Positions 33,584 to 44,585 of a stretch of 64,000 nucleotides of DNA are shown one piece after another; the stretch's first letter is position 1; every line of letters begins with the position of its first letter. The notes below the pieces were generated by a model. That model was not told the origin of the DNA. It saw only the letters and a program-made list of their open reading frames with translations, and ran no database searches. Position numbers and translations under genes: made by a program. Origin of the DNA: Euphorbia lathyris (lineage: Eukaryota; Streptophyta; Magnoliopsida; Malpighiales; Euphorbiaceae); assembly GCF_963576675.1 (NCBI RefSeq), contig NC_088918.1:64063001-64127000 (forward strand). Direction: 5' to 3'.

Positions 33584-35152
33584 GTGCAAAGCAATCAGAC
33601 CATGACGAGGACAGCATACGAAGATGCAAGGGATGCTACGATACCGGTATATTTTGGTGGTTTCAATCGAGATCGACATTTCACAATAAGTGCAACCGGA
33701 TTGTGGATCCATTGGTACACCGTCTTTAGATGCTACGACGATGGTTATGTTCAGTTTATTCATAGTGACGAACATAATATCGACTGCCAATGTTGTGCTT
33801 ACGTTCAAACCGTGTCATTCTATGATGATCAATATGGTTGCTATGTGGAGCAAGTCCAGGAATCTCATAAAAATCCACATGGTCCTGATTATATTGAGGT
33901 ATGGGAGCACCTTCGAATGAGTAATCCTCACTGCCGAGGTAGCTATATTTGCAATTATATGGATGAAAACCTCCATTTCCATCGTCCTTGTCGGCAATCT
34001 TGCTTTGAAAGAAGTACAATCATGGCACCAGTCGAGCACAAGACCTATGAAAAGTTTGAGTGCTCCGATATGAGCTACTACCAAAATTCTTTCAAGGATT
34101 CTAGTCATGTGGCAGAGATGGAAGTAGTCCAAGTTGTTGAGGATGATGGAGAAGTCGAATCATTACTCATGGAGGAGAACCAACCAAAGGACGATGCATA
34201 TCAACAACTTGCAGATCAACTCAAGAAACAGAGGGCTAATATAGCAGCTTCTTTCAGAACCTGCATTGAAGGCTGTATCGAGGCCATCCAAGATGCAGTA
34301 CTTCATCACAATGCAAAGTTAGAAGCATACACCACACGCCCAACTCTTCCAAAAACGAAGATTCCTAACAGTGAACCGGCAATAGAAAGTCAAGAGGATG
34401 GAGACAATCCCTATGACTATGATTCCGAGTCCATGCAAGAGGATGACGCCGCTTCTAATGATCTCGGTTCGGGGGGCAGCATAGAGGAAGCAACTCAACA
34501 AGAACCCACTCTAGAAGTATTGCCCATAGATGCAAATCCCCAAAGGTCAGTGGGATTTCTATGGAACCTCGATGTGAACGGGAAGAAAGCTGTGCAAACC
34601 CAAGACGAGGATGAAGATGTATCTCATGACCTCAATTCAAGTTTCAGCCAGGAGGATGATGACCTATCAGATGCTCTGAACTCGGGGGGCATCCACACAA
34701 CTCCTATAGAAATTCAAGAAGAAGAACCAGATGTTTCTAGGAGCTATGTTTCAGAATCCAGCGAAGAGGATGATGTCGTGTCTAGTGATCTTGGATTGGG
34801 GGGCACCGAAGAGGAAGCGATTCAGCAAGAACCCACTCTAGAAGTGTTGCCCAGAGATACAAATACCCCAAAGTCTATAGAATTTCCATGGAGGCCTGAC
34901 GTGAACAAGAAGACAGTGGTACAAGCCCAGGAAGAGGAGGAAGATATATCTCCTCACCTCAATTCGGATGTCATCCAAGAGGATGATGACCCATCAAGCA
35001 CTTCCAACCCGGGGGGCATCCATGAAGCACCTGTAGAAATTCAAGAAGACGAGGAAGATGTTTCTTGGAGCTATGATTCAGAATCTAGTCAAGGGGACGA
35101 GGTATCCAACCCGGGGGCATCCAAATGGAAGAGATGCAAGAATTTATTCTAG
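33584..35152 (+). CDS. Unrecognised 522-aa acidic, internally repeated protein of an LTR element
   Basis: No family was recognised. Residues 1-150 are rich in Tyr, Cys and His (YFGGFNRDRHFTISATGLW; IDCQCCAYVQTVSFYDDQYG). A helical, Gln-rich stretch follows near 205-250 (QQLADQLKKQRANIAASFR). From about residue 280 to the end is an acidic array in which QQEPTLEVLP, DVN-KK, EEDVS and NSGGIH-type blocks recur about 2.5 times, with a period near 105 residues. It sits between the PBS and PPT, where gag-pol belongs. A one-base loss in a G-run near 35114 ends the frame early. No transmembrane segment or catalytic motif was seen. Confidence 0.6.
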   Translation: MQSNQTMTRTAYEDARDATIPVYFGGFNRDRHFTISATGLWIHWYTVFRCYDDGYVQFIHSDEHNIDCQCCAYVQTVSFYDDQYGCYVEQVQESHKNPHGPDYIEVWEHLRMSNPHCRGSYICNYMDENLHFHRPCRQSCFERSTIMAPVEHKTYEKFECSDMSYYQNSFKDSSHVAEMEVVQVVEDDGEVESLLMEENQPKDDAYQQLADQLKKQRANIAASFRTCIEGCIEAIQDAVLHHNAKLEAYTTRPTLPKTKIPNSEPAIESQEDGDNPYDYDSESMQEDDAASNDLGSGGSIEEATQQEPTLEVLPIDANPQRSVGFLWNLDVNGKKAVQTQDEDEDVSHDLNSSFSQEDDDLSDALNSGGIHTTPIEIQEEEPDVSRSYVSESSEEDDVVSSDLGLGGTEEEAIQQEPTLEVLPRDTNTPKSIEFPWRPDVNKKTVVQAQEEEEDISPHLNSDVIQEDDDPSSTSNPGGIHEAPVEIQEDEEDVSWSYDSESSQGDEVSNPGASKWKRCKNLF

Positions 35153-35670
35153 AAGAACCTCTCATTCTTGTGAAGTTGTTAAAATTAGAAGATCTTATCA
35201 AAAGTTGTGATATCAAAGAAGAAGCAGCTTTAGAAACACAGAAAGATGTTTTCTACGATTGTAAGTCGCAACTCGGTCATGATGAAGAAAACTTCTATGA
35301 TCATGGTTTGGGGGGCAGTCAAGATCAAGAGATTAATCGAGAATCCACCCCAGAAATACCTCTAATGATTCTTCCAACAACTCATGTTTTTCCAGAGCCT
35401 ATGATCACTATGAAGTTGGTTAGCTCGAGTAGAAGATCAAGTTTGCAATCCATGATTCTACTTGTCATCAGTCTACTCCAGTTGTCCTACCATCCAAACA
35501 AGTCACAAGGTTTCTGCTTCTTAACCTTGTTTATTTATGTAGACTCTAGTTTACCAATACTTTTTATTATGCAGAAAGAGAGCCATGAAAATAAGAATCT
35601 AGGCATGGAAACTCATATCCCTCTTGTAGAGATGTTACTGAGCATTTTGTTGTATGAGGCGATAACATAA
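35125..35670 (+). pseudogene. Frame-shifted continuation of the acidic-repeat ORF
   Basis: The frame continues the pattern of the preceding ORF: at the boundary the recurring GGGGGGCATCC appears as GGGGGCATCC, and a further block DHGLGGSQDQEINRESTPEI follows downstream. It then loses the acidic character (hydrophobic QSMILLVISLLQL, FLTLFIYVDSSLPILFIM) and stops at 35668. Whether the hydrophobic tail is genuine coding sequence or chance read-through is unclear. Confidence 0.5.
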
Positions 35671-36744
35671 TGTTGTACTTACGACATAGCCTATAAGACC
35701 ATTTATGGTCAATAATAAGTTGGCGTTTTTGCCAGCACAAAAAAAAATTAAAAAATTAAAAAAAATAAAAAAAAAATAAAAAAACATTTCATTTTTCAAA
35801 ATAAATTAGTTATGTTCATACTTCCATTTGGTTCATATTTTCTACTTTTGTTTTCGCATCTTCTTCATTTGCTTCAAACTCTAACTCACAAACCAGAACA
35901 CTCAATTATTACCCTTTCTAAATCATATTTTCAATCTAGTAGTTGATTCCGGTTAATTAAAATACCCAGAACCAAGCTTTTGGAAATTATTGATCTCAAA
36001 ATCATAATTTCCATCAAACAACTGTTCCGTTTAGCCATTTTTTCCTAAAATTGATTTCATCCGTCATAAGCCCCCTTTTTCTTCAAAACGAATCTCAATT
36101 TCTTTGTTGATACCCAAATCACAACTCTCAACTTTCATTTTGTTTAAAACGATTTCCTATAACCTCAATTTTCTCACTCGAAATCACCCCATTGCCATTT
36201 GATTTTTCTTACATCAGATAACTCGTGTATTCAAATTTCGAAATGATTCCGACACGTCCAATTTCTCCAATTCGACAAATTCCAATCTGATTATCCTAGA
36301 AGTCCATTTAGCTTAGATAAACATTATCCACTCCTCAATTCGAGCCAGTTGTGTCCAAATTAATCATTATTATAGCTTCAAGTTATCTTTCATTATTACG
36401 AGCCATTCTCTTGTTGCAAACCATTTCCATACCTTTTTCAAAAGCAATCCGTGATTCTAAAGTACCAATTATCTCAGAACCAAGCTTTTGGTATTTATTT
36501 GATCTGAAATCAAATTTAATCCCATCAAACAACTGTTTTGAACAACTATTTTGATCTCAAACCATTCATCGGTCACGAGGTCAAGTTGGTTATTATTTAT
36601 TTTTGTACAATTATCTCCAATAATTTCGGCGTACATATTGCTTTGTAATTTTCCTGCTTTATTTCTCACATCTTCACAAAAAAAAAGTTCAAAAATACAT
36701 TCTTTTGTGTACAAATTTTCAATTCTAGTCAATTTATACACAAA
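35671..36744. other. 3' untranslated interior of the LTR element
   Basis: No gene is seen. It begins with a lysine-free A-rich run (35740-35785) and is C/T-rich thereafter, with a repeated phrase (AGAACCAAGCTTTTGG at about 35968 and 36477, followed by ATCAAACAACTGTT). This suggests a ~510-bp degenerate duplication. Confidence 0.55.
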
Positions 36745-36757
36745 AGAGGGGGGCAAT
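36745..36757 (+). promoter_or_regulatory. Polypurine tract
   Basis: AGAGGGGGGCAAT directly precedes the 3' LTR start (TGTTGG at 36758). This is the plus-strand priming site. The same G6CA core recurs inside the acidic-repeat ORF. Confidence 0.75.
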
Positions 36758-38137
36758 TGTTGGCCCAAAATAAAATAAATTTTATTTTCATTTATATAGA
36801 AAGCTTGGGTTTAATTTTAGGATATAGTTTACATTTTATCTCGAAAATAATAAAAATAAAAAGTATACATTAATAAATTCACGCGAGGCGTATATTTTTA
36901 TACGCGGGGCGTATACCACTTCCGAAGACATTCAGCTTCAGAAATGCCAAGACGCGGGGCGTTCCACTAGAGGCGCCACGCGTAAAATCATCAACGAAAA
37001 CCACCAGTTTCAGAAGCTCCAAGACGCAGGGCATTCCTCTCCATACGCAGGGCACATCCTTTACGCGAGACATGACACCAGAGGCGCCGCACGTAAAAAG
37101 CATCAATGGAACGCACAAGTTCCAGGAACCACAACACGCAGGGCGCATCAGCCAAGACGCGGGGCGTGTGTCAAGCAGCCAGCGAAGTCATGTCCAGAAG
37201 CGGAACCACGCAGAGCATGTCAGGACTTACGCGGGGCGTGTCTTCTCTTCCGGTAGCAGTTGGAAATTAGTTAATTAGTTTAATTAGTTAATGATGAAAA
37301 GACCAAAATACCCTTACACCACTCAATAATTACCAAAAGGCCACTCCAAAATACTATAAAATAGACCCCCTCCGCTTCATTAAAAATCACATCCAACACA
37401 AACACAAATCCCTCTCTAAATGTCCCTTCCAATTCTTCTTCAAGTTCTTCAAGTTCTTCTTTTAGTTCTTTATTTTTCCTAGCTTCGATTCCCTTTTTAG
37501 CTCTCTTCAGCTTAAATTCAGTTTTCAATAGTCTTCCTTCCAAGTTTTCAATTCAATTTAGCATTCCTAAGTTGTTACTCTGCTCAATTTTCCAATTAGA
37601 ATTTCATTTCTGAAGTAATTTTCCAGATTCGCCCAACCTTTTTCAAAGCCCGTTTTCGTCCATTTAAATTCATTTCTTGCTTTCAATCCCTTCGACAAAG
37701 TTGTTCCTGATGTCCTGAATTTCGATCTAGCCTTTTGATTCACTCAATTCCGTATCCAGAAACTCCATTTACAAATTAATCTTTGCACCCCAAATTCTTT
37801 TAGCTATTCTGTCCAGAATTTTCCAGATTCGTCCAGTCATTTTCAAAGCCAGATTCCGTCCATTTAGAATTCGTTTTAGCCTTCGATCCCTTGTACAAAA
37901 TTGTTTCTCACTTCCTGAAGTTAAATTTAGCCTACTTAATCGTCCAATTCCGTGTTCGTACGCACCCAAACGAGCCTCCCGAAGTTAAGGTCTAAATCTG
38001 CCCCATTTGCCTACTAACGTTTTGCCATTGCACCAAGCACATATCGTACGGGCCCGACCGATTGCAGCTCTCCAAGGACCTCACGCCGACACCAAAATTC
38101 AACATCAATCCGAGATAGCTATTGTGGCTCCGAGATA
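36758..38137 (+). repeat. 3' LTR of the non-canonical element, truncated
   Basis: It matches the 5' LTR to GTGGCTCCGAG and then breaks off at 38137. It lacks about 70 bp relative to the 5' LTR at 37266 (loss between TTGGAAA repeats). It has an extra ~190 bp at about 37710-37905 that is a diverged tandem copy of the preceding CCAGATTCGYCCA segment. Confidence 0.85.
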
Positions 38138-38430
38138 GCTTAAGGATCCAATATTCAAATCTCACCTTTATTAAAATTTATTTATTTTTCTAAAGAAAAA
38201 ATGCTTGAAATCTAACTGGACCAAATCGCTTAATGGTTATTGGATCAATCGGTTCACGGTTAATCCGATCAGTTACAACCAATTTTCAAAAATTAAAAAA
38301 CCAAACCACATTTCGTCTGAAATTATGATTCGTTTTGATCGAACCAAGTTTAACTAATCGGCCTGGTTAGACTCTTAAAACCATGACCTCAACTGCGTTC
38401 CCTCCAAACTGTTACCTCCACTCTTTATAA
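38138..38430. other. Short AT-rich spacer between truncated elements
   Basis: No gene or repeat end was recognised. It contains GGTTYGGTT-like phrases (38215-38290) but no element boundary. Confidence 0.5.
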
Positions 38431-40540
38431 GCTGTGGCTGGCCACAAACCCGACTTGATCATTCTTAGGCTATGGGGTTGTACAGTTTTCGTCCATGATA
38501 CATCAAGCAAATTTGGAAAATTACGCCCAAAAGGTAAAAAGTGTGTCATTATAAGATACACTGATGTGTCAAAAGGATATGTCCTAGTGGGAGAAAACAA
38601 TAACGGTTGTGTAACAGAAATTGAATCACGAAACGTATTTTTGGAGAATGAGTTTTTGAAATTCCACGACGTAGACAAGGATCAACCTTGTTTGAGGAAC
38701 TTGATTCTAACAGAACTCTGTATTCGAGTGGAAGGAATTCCGAGGAAGAAGACAAGGCCCCATTCTTAACTATGATCGAGAAATAGACTTTGCATCTCAG
38801 AACGTTATGAATGTGACAGATCCTATGGCAAGTGGGAGTGATTTTACTAACTCCAATGAGTACATGGAAAATAGCCTAACAGAAAGATTCCAAGTTACAA
38901 TGAGTGTATGAGATATGTTTATCAGAAAAATGAAGAAACACATTGAACAAAATGACAAAAGGTCAGGCGCCATCGATTCAGAATCAAAGGCGAAGCTCTC
39001 CTTATCACCCCAGGTGATGAAGCTAAGCCTAAAAATGTTCATGACTCTCTCTGGTCCTGAAAAAGGTAAATATAAGAAAGCAATGGAAGAGGAAATAGAT
39101 TCCATGAAAACCAACCAAGTTTGGGAACTGGTTGATTTTCCTAAAGGGAGGAAAACTATTAAGAACAAATAGGTTCTTAAAGAGAAGCGAAGGGCTGACA
39201 ACAGTATGGAAAGATACAAAGCTTGCCTAGTCGCTAAAGGCTTCGCACAACAGGAAGGGATAGACTATGAGGAGACCTTCTCACATGTTGTGAAGTTTAC
39301 ATCTATCATGTTAAATGGAGGAAAACTGTTAAGAACAAATAGGTTCTTAAAGAGAAGCGAAGGGCTGCCAATAATATCGAAAGATACAAAGCTCGCCTAG
39401 TCACTAAAGGCTTCACACAACAGGAAGGGATAGACTATACAACCTTCTCACCTGTTGTGAGGTTTACATCTATCATGCTAATACCGACAATGGTTGCAAG
39501 TTTAGATATAGAGCTACATCAAATGGATGTGAAGACTACTTTTCTCAATGAAGAATTGCACAAAGAAATCTATATGGAACAACTTGTAGGTTTCGTTGTA
39601 CCAGGTAGCGAACAAAAGGTTTGCAAGTTGATCAATTTATGGCATGAAACAGTCTTCGAGACAATGGTACATTACATTTCATAATCAGATGATGTTGAAT
39701 GATTCAAAATACTTGAAGAGGACCATTGTGTCTATATAAAACACTCCGATAGAAAGCTTGTCATTTTGTCTCTACATGTAGATGACATCCTAATAGCAGG
39801 AAATGATATTGAATTTGTAAACCAAATTAAAGCTTGGCTAAACTCAATTTTTGAGATGAAAGATATGGGTGAGGCCATATACATTCTTGGAGTTAAGATT
39901 TCAAGAAATCATTCAAAGAAGCTGCTGGCATTGTCTCAAGAGACTTATATCAACAAAGTGATTTGAACGCTTTGGTATGAAAGGCTGCAAACCCATAGAT
40001 AGCCCGATGACTAAGGACGTCACCCTAAGTGCCGAAATGTGTCCCCAAACATAAGAAAAAAAGGAACGCATGAAGGCAGTTCCTTATGTTAGTGTCGTTG
40101 GAAGTCTCATGTATGCAATGTTGTCTACTAGACCCAACATCTGTCACGTTGTTAGGATGGTGAGCATATATCAATCCAATCCTGGACAAGCACATATTGG
40201 ACTCTAGTAAAAAGGATATTGAGATATCCTAAAGGTACTACACATTATTCTCTATGCTATAAAGGCAAAGACCTCAATCCTAGAGGATATACAAACGCCG
40301 ATTGGGCAGGTGACATGGACGAAAGGAAATCCACATCCGGCTATATCTTTTTGCTTGGCAATGGTGCCATCTATGGGAGCAGCAAGAAACAAACATGCGT
40401 AGCACTATCTACCATGGAGGCTGAGTACATTTCTTACTCATCAGTAGTTCAAGAAGCAGTGTGGTTGAATAGGTTGTTAAACCACCTTGACATTACCACC
40501 TCCACTGCTGCAGTCATAGTCAACAGTGATAGTCAACAGT
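38431..40540 (+). pseudogene. Ty1/copia pol remnant (integrase end, RT, RNase H)
   Basis: Plus-strand order: the integrase C-terminal region (LRLWGCTVFVHDTSSKFGKL; IRYTDVSKGYVLVGENNNGC); a linker; RT start (EEEIDSMKTNQVWELVDFPK; stop at 39170 where NKW is expected); [39 protein letters not shown]; catalytic HVDD near 39776; and RNase H (NADWAGDMDERKSTSGY, MEAEYISYS). Multiple stops and a ~165-bp tandem duplication near 39140-39470 inactivate it. Gag, protease, the integrase core and both LTRs are missing. It ends abruptly in an Athila-like LTR interior. Confidence 0.85.
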
Positions 40541-43439
40541 CAAAGGCTAAATTGATCCGCCAATCGCTTATTTTGAGCAAACACTTCGTTTGGTGCGACT
40601 TTTGACGGACCAATTAGCTTCAAAAGATAACGGAATTATACTATACATGCTATTTTGGCCGTAATTGCCTAAATTGGTCATAAAATGAGCTTAAACAACG
40701 AAAAATAAATAAAACGTTTCCAATTCCTAACTAACTCACAAAAAAGCATTTAAATGCAAGAAATGCTCGCTTATTAACTAAATAATCCTAAAACCCGTCC
40801 TAAAACCGTACCTTAAGATAGGGGTTTTTGACCCCTATCAAACGTCCTCGCACTTAAAACTTTACTTGTCCCCAAGTAAACTAAAAAAAACTAAACCCGC
40901 AATCACAAACAAGCTAGAAAACCTCCCGGTGTGACTAGGGGCTTGACACAATTTCGAGCATCTGTAATTACATGCATTCGAAAATACAAAGTAGAGACAC
41001 GATATCCAAAAGCCGCATTTCAATTATCATAGGTCATAGTTTTAAGCAAAAGGACACATGTTCAATTAAACAAGCTTGAGGGGATCGCAAAGTAAAACAC
41101 CTCACCATAGGCATTTCACTCAATTCACACAATTTTGGTGGCTAAGGTGTTTACTCTCGGCTTATGTTCTTGCTTAGGATTACGTTGATTTTGCACATTC
41201 ATCCGAGTTCCTCTACTATGCTATATGCCTCCGATGATATCAAAACAGCCTCGAATTGGGGTTGTAATGTGGTTAGAGGGTTAAAGGTACAACAAGGGTT
41301 ATGAGTTCTAGCGCTAGAAAAACAAAGTTTAAAATGGCTTTAGCAAATGTGAAGTGATTGAGCTTTTTGTTTCTATATTTTTTCTGAGACGTTCTAATTT
41401 TAAGAACTGGGGAATGAAGTTCTCCCCTTTTTGTTCGTCTCTTTTCTTTTCTTTTCTTTTTCTGTTTTTCTTTTCCTTTTGGATAGTAATGCTCATTCAC
41501 TTCTTAGCCTTTTGGCTTGCTACTTTGATGCCATAAACAAAGATAAAGTGCTAGAAACGACAAAGACTCGATGTGAGCTTTGCAAAAACTTTGGGTTAGG
41601 TAACAAACTAAGTAATAGTTTGCAAAAACAAGGGTTAGGACGAAAGAAAAATTCTACAAACTACAAAAATATAGGCTCAAAGGGGCTTCCTAGAGTGGAT
41701 GAAAAAGAGAAAACAAGGTAAAGAAAAGGGTTAATTCTAATGAGGCTGATTTCATTGTTTATCATCTCAAATCATTGCACGTAGGTTCAACACAGTATTA
41801 GGTGCAAAGTCTATAATCTTTCCACAAGTCAAAGCATTCACACAAAAATGTCAAGAAAAAGAGCTTTTTGATGTTCGCTCTTAGGCTCAAATTCAACTCA
41901 CAAATCTTTGGGTTTGAATTTTGTGTTTACTCGTTTTTCCCAAACTCAAGTTTAACATCACATGCCTTCAATTCTTATATTATCTATCTAAGTAATGATT
42001 TTAGCATTTCTTCAAAAGTAGGGTCTGAATGCAAACTTTAGCTCATGCTTTTACAGATACAAGGATTGTGTCCTACACCTAAACTAGTTGTCATGCAATC
42101 TTAGATTCGGTTCTCAGCCCTCAAGGACCAATAACGAAGTTTAGATTCGAAGGAGGTTCACGGTTTTAGGTCCTAAACATGCAACACATAAATAAAAACG
42201 AAAAACGCAAAAACTACACTAGACACGACGCAATAAAAATTTAAAATTTTACAATTTTTGGTAAGTTTGTCTATCCCTCCTCCTCACACTAAAAATATGC
42301 AATAAGTTCCAACATTGCATCACAAACCATAAAAAGCAAGTGTAAAAAGTTGGGGTGGAGAAGACAACTTACTGATCATCCTGAAGACGGAGAATTTGAA
42401 CATCCGAATTGTCTTTACTGAGATAAATTTTTAGTCGATATCCATTTACTTTCTGGGTGGTTCCATCTTTCAACATGATCTCTACCATTCCGGAGGGATG
42501 TGCGTCAAGAACTGAGAATGGTCCATACCATCTACTCTTGAGCTTGCTAGGGAAGAATCTCAATCTGGAGTTATAAAGCAATACTTGGTCGCCTTTATGG
42601 AAGGTTTTCCTCTATATTTTTTTATCATGCACCCTCTTGGTTCGTTCTTTGTACAACTTGGCATTCTCGTAAGAGTTATATCGGAGCTCATCCAGTTCAT
42701 GTAGTTGTGTCAACTGTAGGTCACCTGAAAGTTTAGGGTCAAAGTTTAGAAATTTTAGTGCCCAATAAGCCTTGTGCTCTAGTTCAACAGGCAAATGACA
42801 GGATTTCCCGAAAACTAAACGGTAGGGCGACATTCCTAAGGGAGTCTTGAATGCTTTCCGGTATGCCCAAAGAGCATCGTCCAGCTTAAGACTCCAATCC
42901 TTTCTAGCATTCCCCACTGTTTTCTCAAGAATACGTTTTAGCTCTCTGTTTGACACTTCTACCTGACCACTCGTCTGAGGGTGGTAAGGTTTTGCGACCC
43001 TATGGGCCACGCCATACTTTTGGAGCAACGTGTCAAACTGTTTATTGCAGAAATGGGATCCCCCATCACTAATGATAGTCCGAGGAGTCCCAAATCTAGT
43101 AAAGATGTTCTTTTTCAGGAATTTTAACACTACTCGAGCATCGTTTGTGGGTAAGGCTTCGGCCTCTACCCATTTAGAGACATAATCAACCGCGACAAGA
43201 ATGTATTGGTTGTTGTGTGACATGGGGAAAGGTCCCATAAAGTCTATGCCCCAAACATCAAATAGCTCACAGACGAGTATGCCTTGCTGAAGCATCTCAT
43301 TCCTCCTAGAGATATTCCCTACTCTCTGACATGCATCGTAGTATTTAATATAACTATTGACATCACTATGCATTTGTGGCCACCAAAATCCACTTTGGAG
43401 GATTTTTGCCACTGTCCTGTCTGGCCCAAAGTGATGTTT
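40541..43439 (-). mobile_element. Athila-like Ty3 fragment B (partial 3' LTR, 3' region, integrase)
   Basis: 40541-40840 matches the outer part of the Athila-like LTR (compare 56831-57126), and 40841-41781 the 3' non-coding region (57127-58066). Integrase follows on the minus strand and is cut off at about 43439 by a minisatellite. The half of the LTR nearer the copia junction is missing. It complements element A, which keeps gag/RT but lacks integrase. Confidence 0.85.
42369..43439 (-). pseudogene. Athila-like integrase
   Basis: Minus-strand reading gives the zinc-binding region ([20 protein letters not shown]), then the DDE core: [18 protein letters not shown], and [19 protein letters not shown]. 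The characteristic [20 protein letters not shown] of the Athila group follows. A stop near 42612 (HDKKI*) separates the C-terminal piece ([20 protein letters not shown]), which ends at 42369. Integrase joins the cDNA ends to the host DNA. RT and gag are not present on this fragment, so it is inactive alone. Confidence 0.9.
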
Positions 43440-43925
43440 CTGTTTAGTAATGTTTCAATTCGATAATGTTTCAGTTTACTAGTATTTCAATTCAATGATG
43501 TTTCAATTCAGTGATGTTTCAGTTCAGTAATGTTTCAATTTAGTAATATTCAGTTCAGTAATGTTTCAGTTGAGTGATATTTTGGTTCAGTGATATTCAA
43601 TTTAGTAATATTTTATTTTAGTGAAATTTCAGTTCAGTAATGTTTCAGTTTAGTAATATTTCAGTTTAGTGGTGTTTCAGTTCAGTAATATTTCAGTTAA
43701 GTGATGTTTTAGTTTAGTAATGTTTTAGTTTAATAATATTTCAGTTCAGTAATGTTCAGTGACCAATATTTCAGTTCAATAATGTTTTAGTTTAGTAACG
43801 TTTCAGTTCAGTAATGTTGGAGTTTAGTATTGTTTCAGATCAGTGATGTTTCAGTTAAGTAATATTTGAGTTCAGTAATATTTCAGTTTAGTGATCTTTC
43901 TGTTCAGTAATGTTTCAGTTCGGTG
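43440..43925. repeat. Minisatellite, ~16-17-bp unit, about 29 copies
   Basis: Variants of TTTCAGTTCAGTAATG are repeated head to tail with scattered substitutions. It begins exactly where the Athila-like integrase ends and stops at about 43925. Then comes 200 bp of unique sequence that includes a perfect palindrome (AAGAAGACGTCTTCTT near 43950). Confidence 0.85.
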
Positions 43926-44179
43926 ATTAGATGGATACAAAATTACTTAAAAGAAGACGTCTTCTTATGTAAAATAAAAACATCCGGGATTTTTTTTTTC
44001 TTGGAAGTTGGTTATATATTGAGGAAATAGAAAACGTTTTTCAAAGCACAATATTCCAAGTTACAACTGACATGTGATCAGGTAAAACCCATTTTAATAT
44101 TAAATTACAATTTAAATCATGGACCACTAGATATTGGTCCAATGGCTATTAAACACTCACCATCTATGGAGATAATTTA

Positions 44180-44380
44180 GGTGGTGTTTGGTTGAAGATA
44201 ATCAACAAATGGAATGGGAATGAAAATGGTTTTTTCCCATTGATAATGTTTAGTTAGTTAATATTTATTAAGAATGGGATTCACTTTCCCATAAATATGG
44301 GAATGAGTGATTCCTCTCTCATACCTCATCAATCAACTTTCATTCTCTCTCCTTCTTTATTTTTATCATGTAATGAACTC
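44180..44380. mobile_element. Probable Tourist-like MITE 1
   Basis: The sequence starts GGTGGTGTTTGGTTG after TTA (44177-44179) and is followed by TTA (44381-44383). It is absent from the matching sites near 4250. The right inverted end is not convincing, so this may be a decayed element. Confidence 0.5.
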
Positions 44381-44383
44381 TTA

Positions 44384-44585
44384 GGAGGCATTTGATTTGA
44401 ACTTCAGAATCGGAATCAGAAACAAAATAATACGGAATCAGAATCGGAATGACTATTTATTTATTCTGTTTGGTTTAATTTGGATCCAAATTGAACCAAA
44501 CTGAATAAATAAATAGTCATTCCGATTCTGATTCCGCCTTATTCCGTTTCCGATTTCGATTCCGAAGTTCAAACCAAGCGCCTCC
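44384..44585. mobile_element. Tourist-like foldback MITE 2, 202 bp
   Basis: The TIRs GGAGGCATTTGATTTGAACT and GGAGGCGCTTGGTTTGAACT are flanked by TTA on both sides (44381-44383, 44586-44588), as expected for PIF/Harbinger. The whole element is nearly palindromic, centred on GGATCC, and would form a long hairpin. It is absent from the corresponding position near 4250. Confidence 0.85.

Larger units (their letters stand above)
31536..38137 (+). mobile_element. Non-canonical LTR retroelement with acidic-repeat ORF (LARD-like)
   Basis: The 5' LTR (31536-33291) is followed by a primer-site-like sequence, an interior of about 3.4 kb, a polypurine tract and a 3' LTR (36758-38137) truncated at its far end. 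No gag, protease, RT, RNase H or integrase motifs were found in any frame. Instead there is one long ORF (33584 onward) of unknown family. The two LTRs differ by several indels, so the element is not recent. The sequence before the 5' LTR is CATAC. A TSD cannot be tested because the 3' end is lost. Confidence 0.8.

Noticed and set aside
33551..34501. Minus-strand and alternate-frame ORFs overlapping the acidic-repeat gene
   Set aside because: Shorter than the plus-strand ORF, without repeats or motifs, and on the strand opposite to the LTR promoter.
41273..41721. Short ORFs in the Athila-like 3' region (repeated at 57560-58008), including a possible env-like gene
   Set aside because: They derive from a pyrimidine-rich tract, are present on both strands, and lack signal peptide or transmembrane layout convincing for an envelope-like protein.
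43440..43925. CRISPR-like array
   Set aside because: Units are contiguous with no unique spacers, vary in sequence, and lie in plant DNA. It is a minisatellite.
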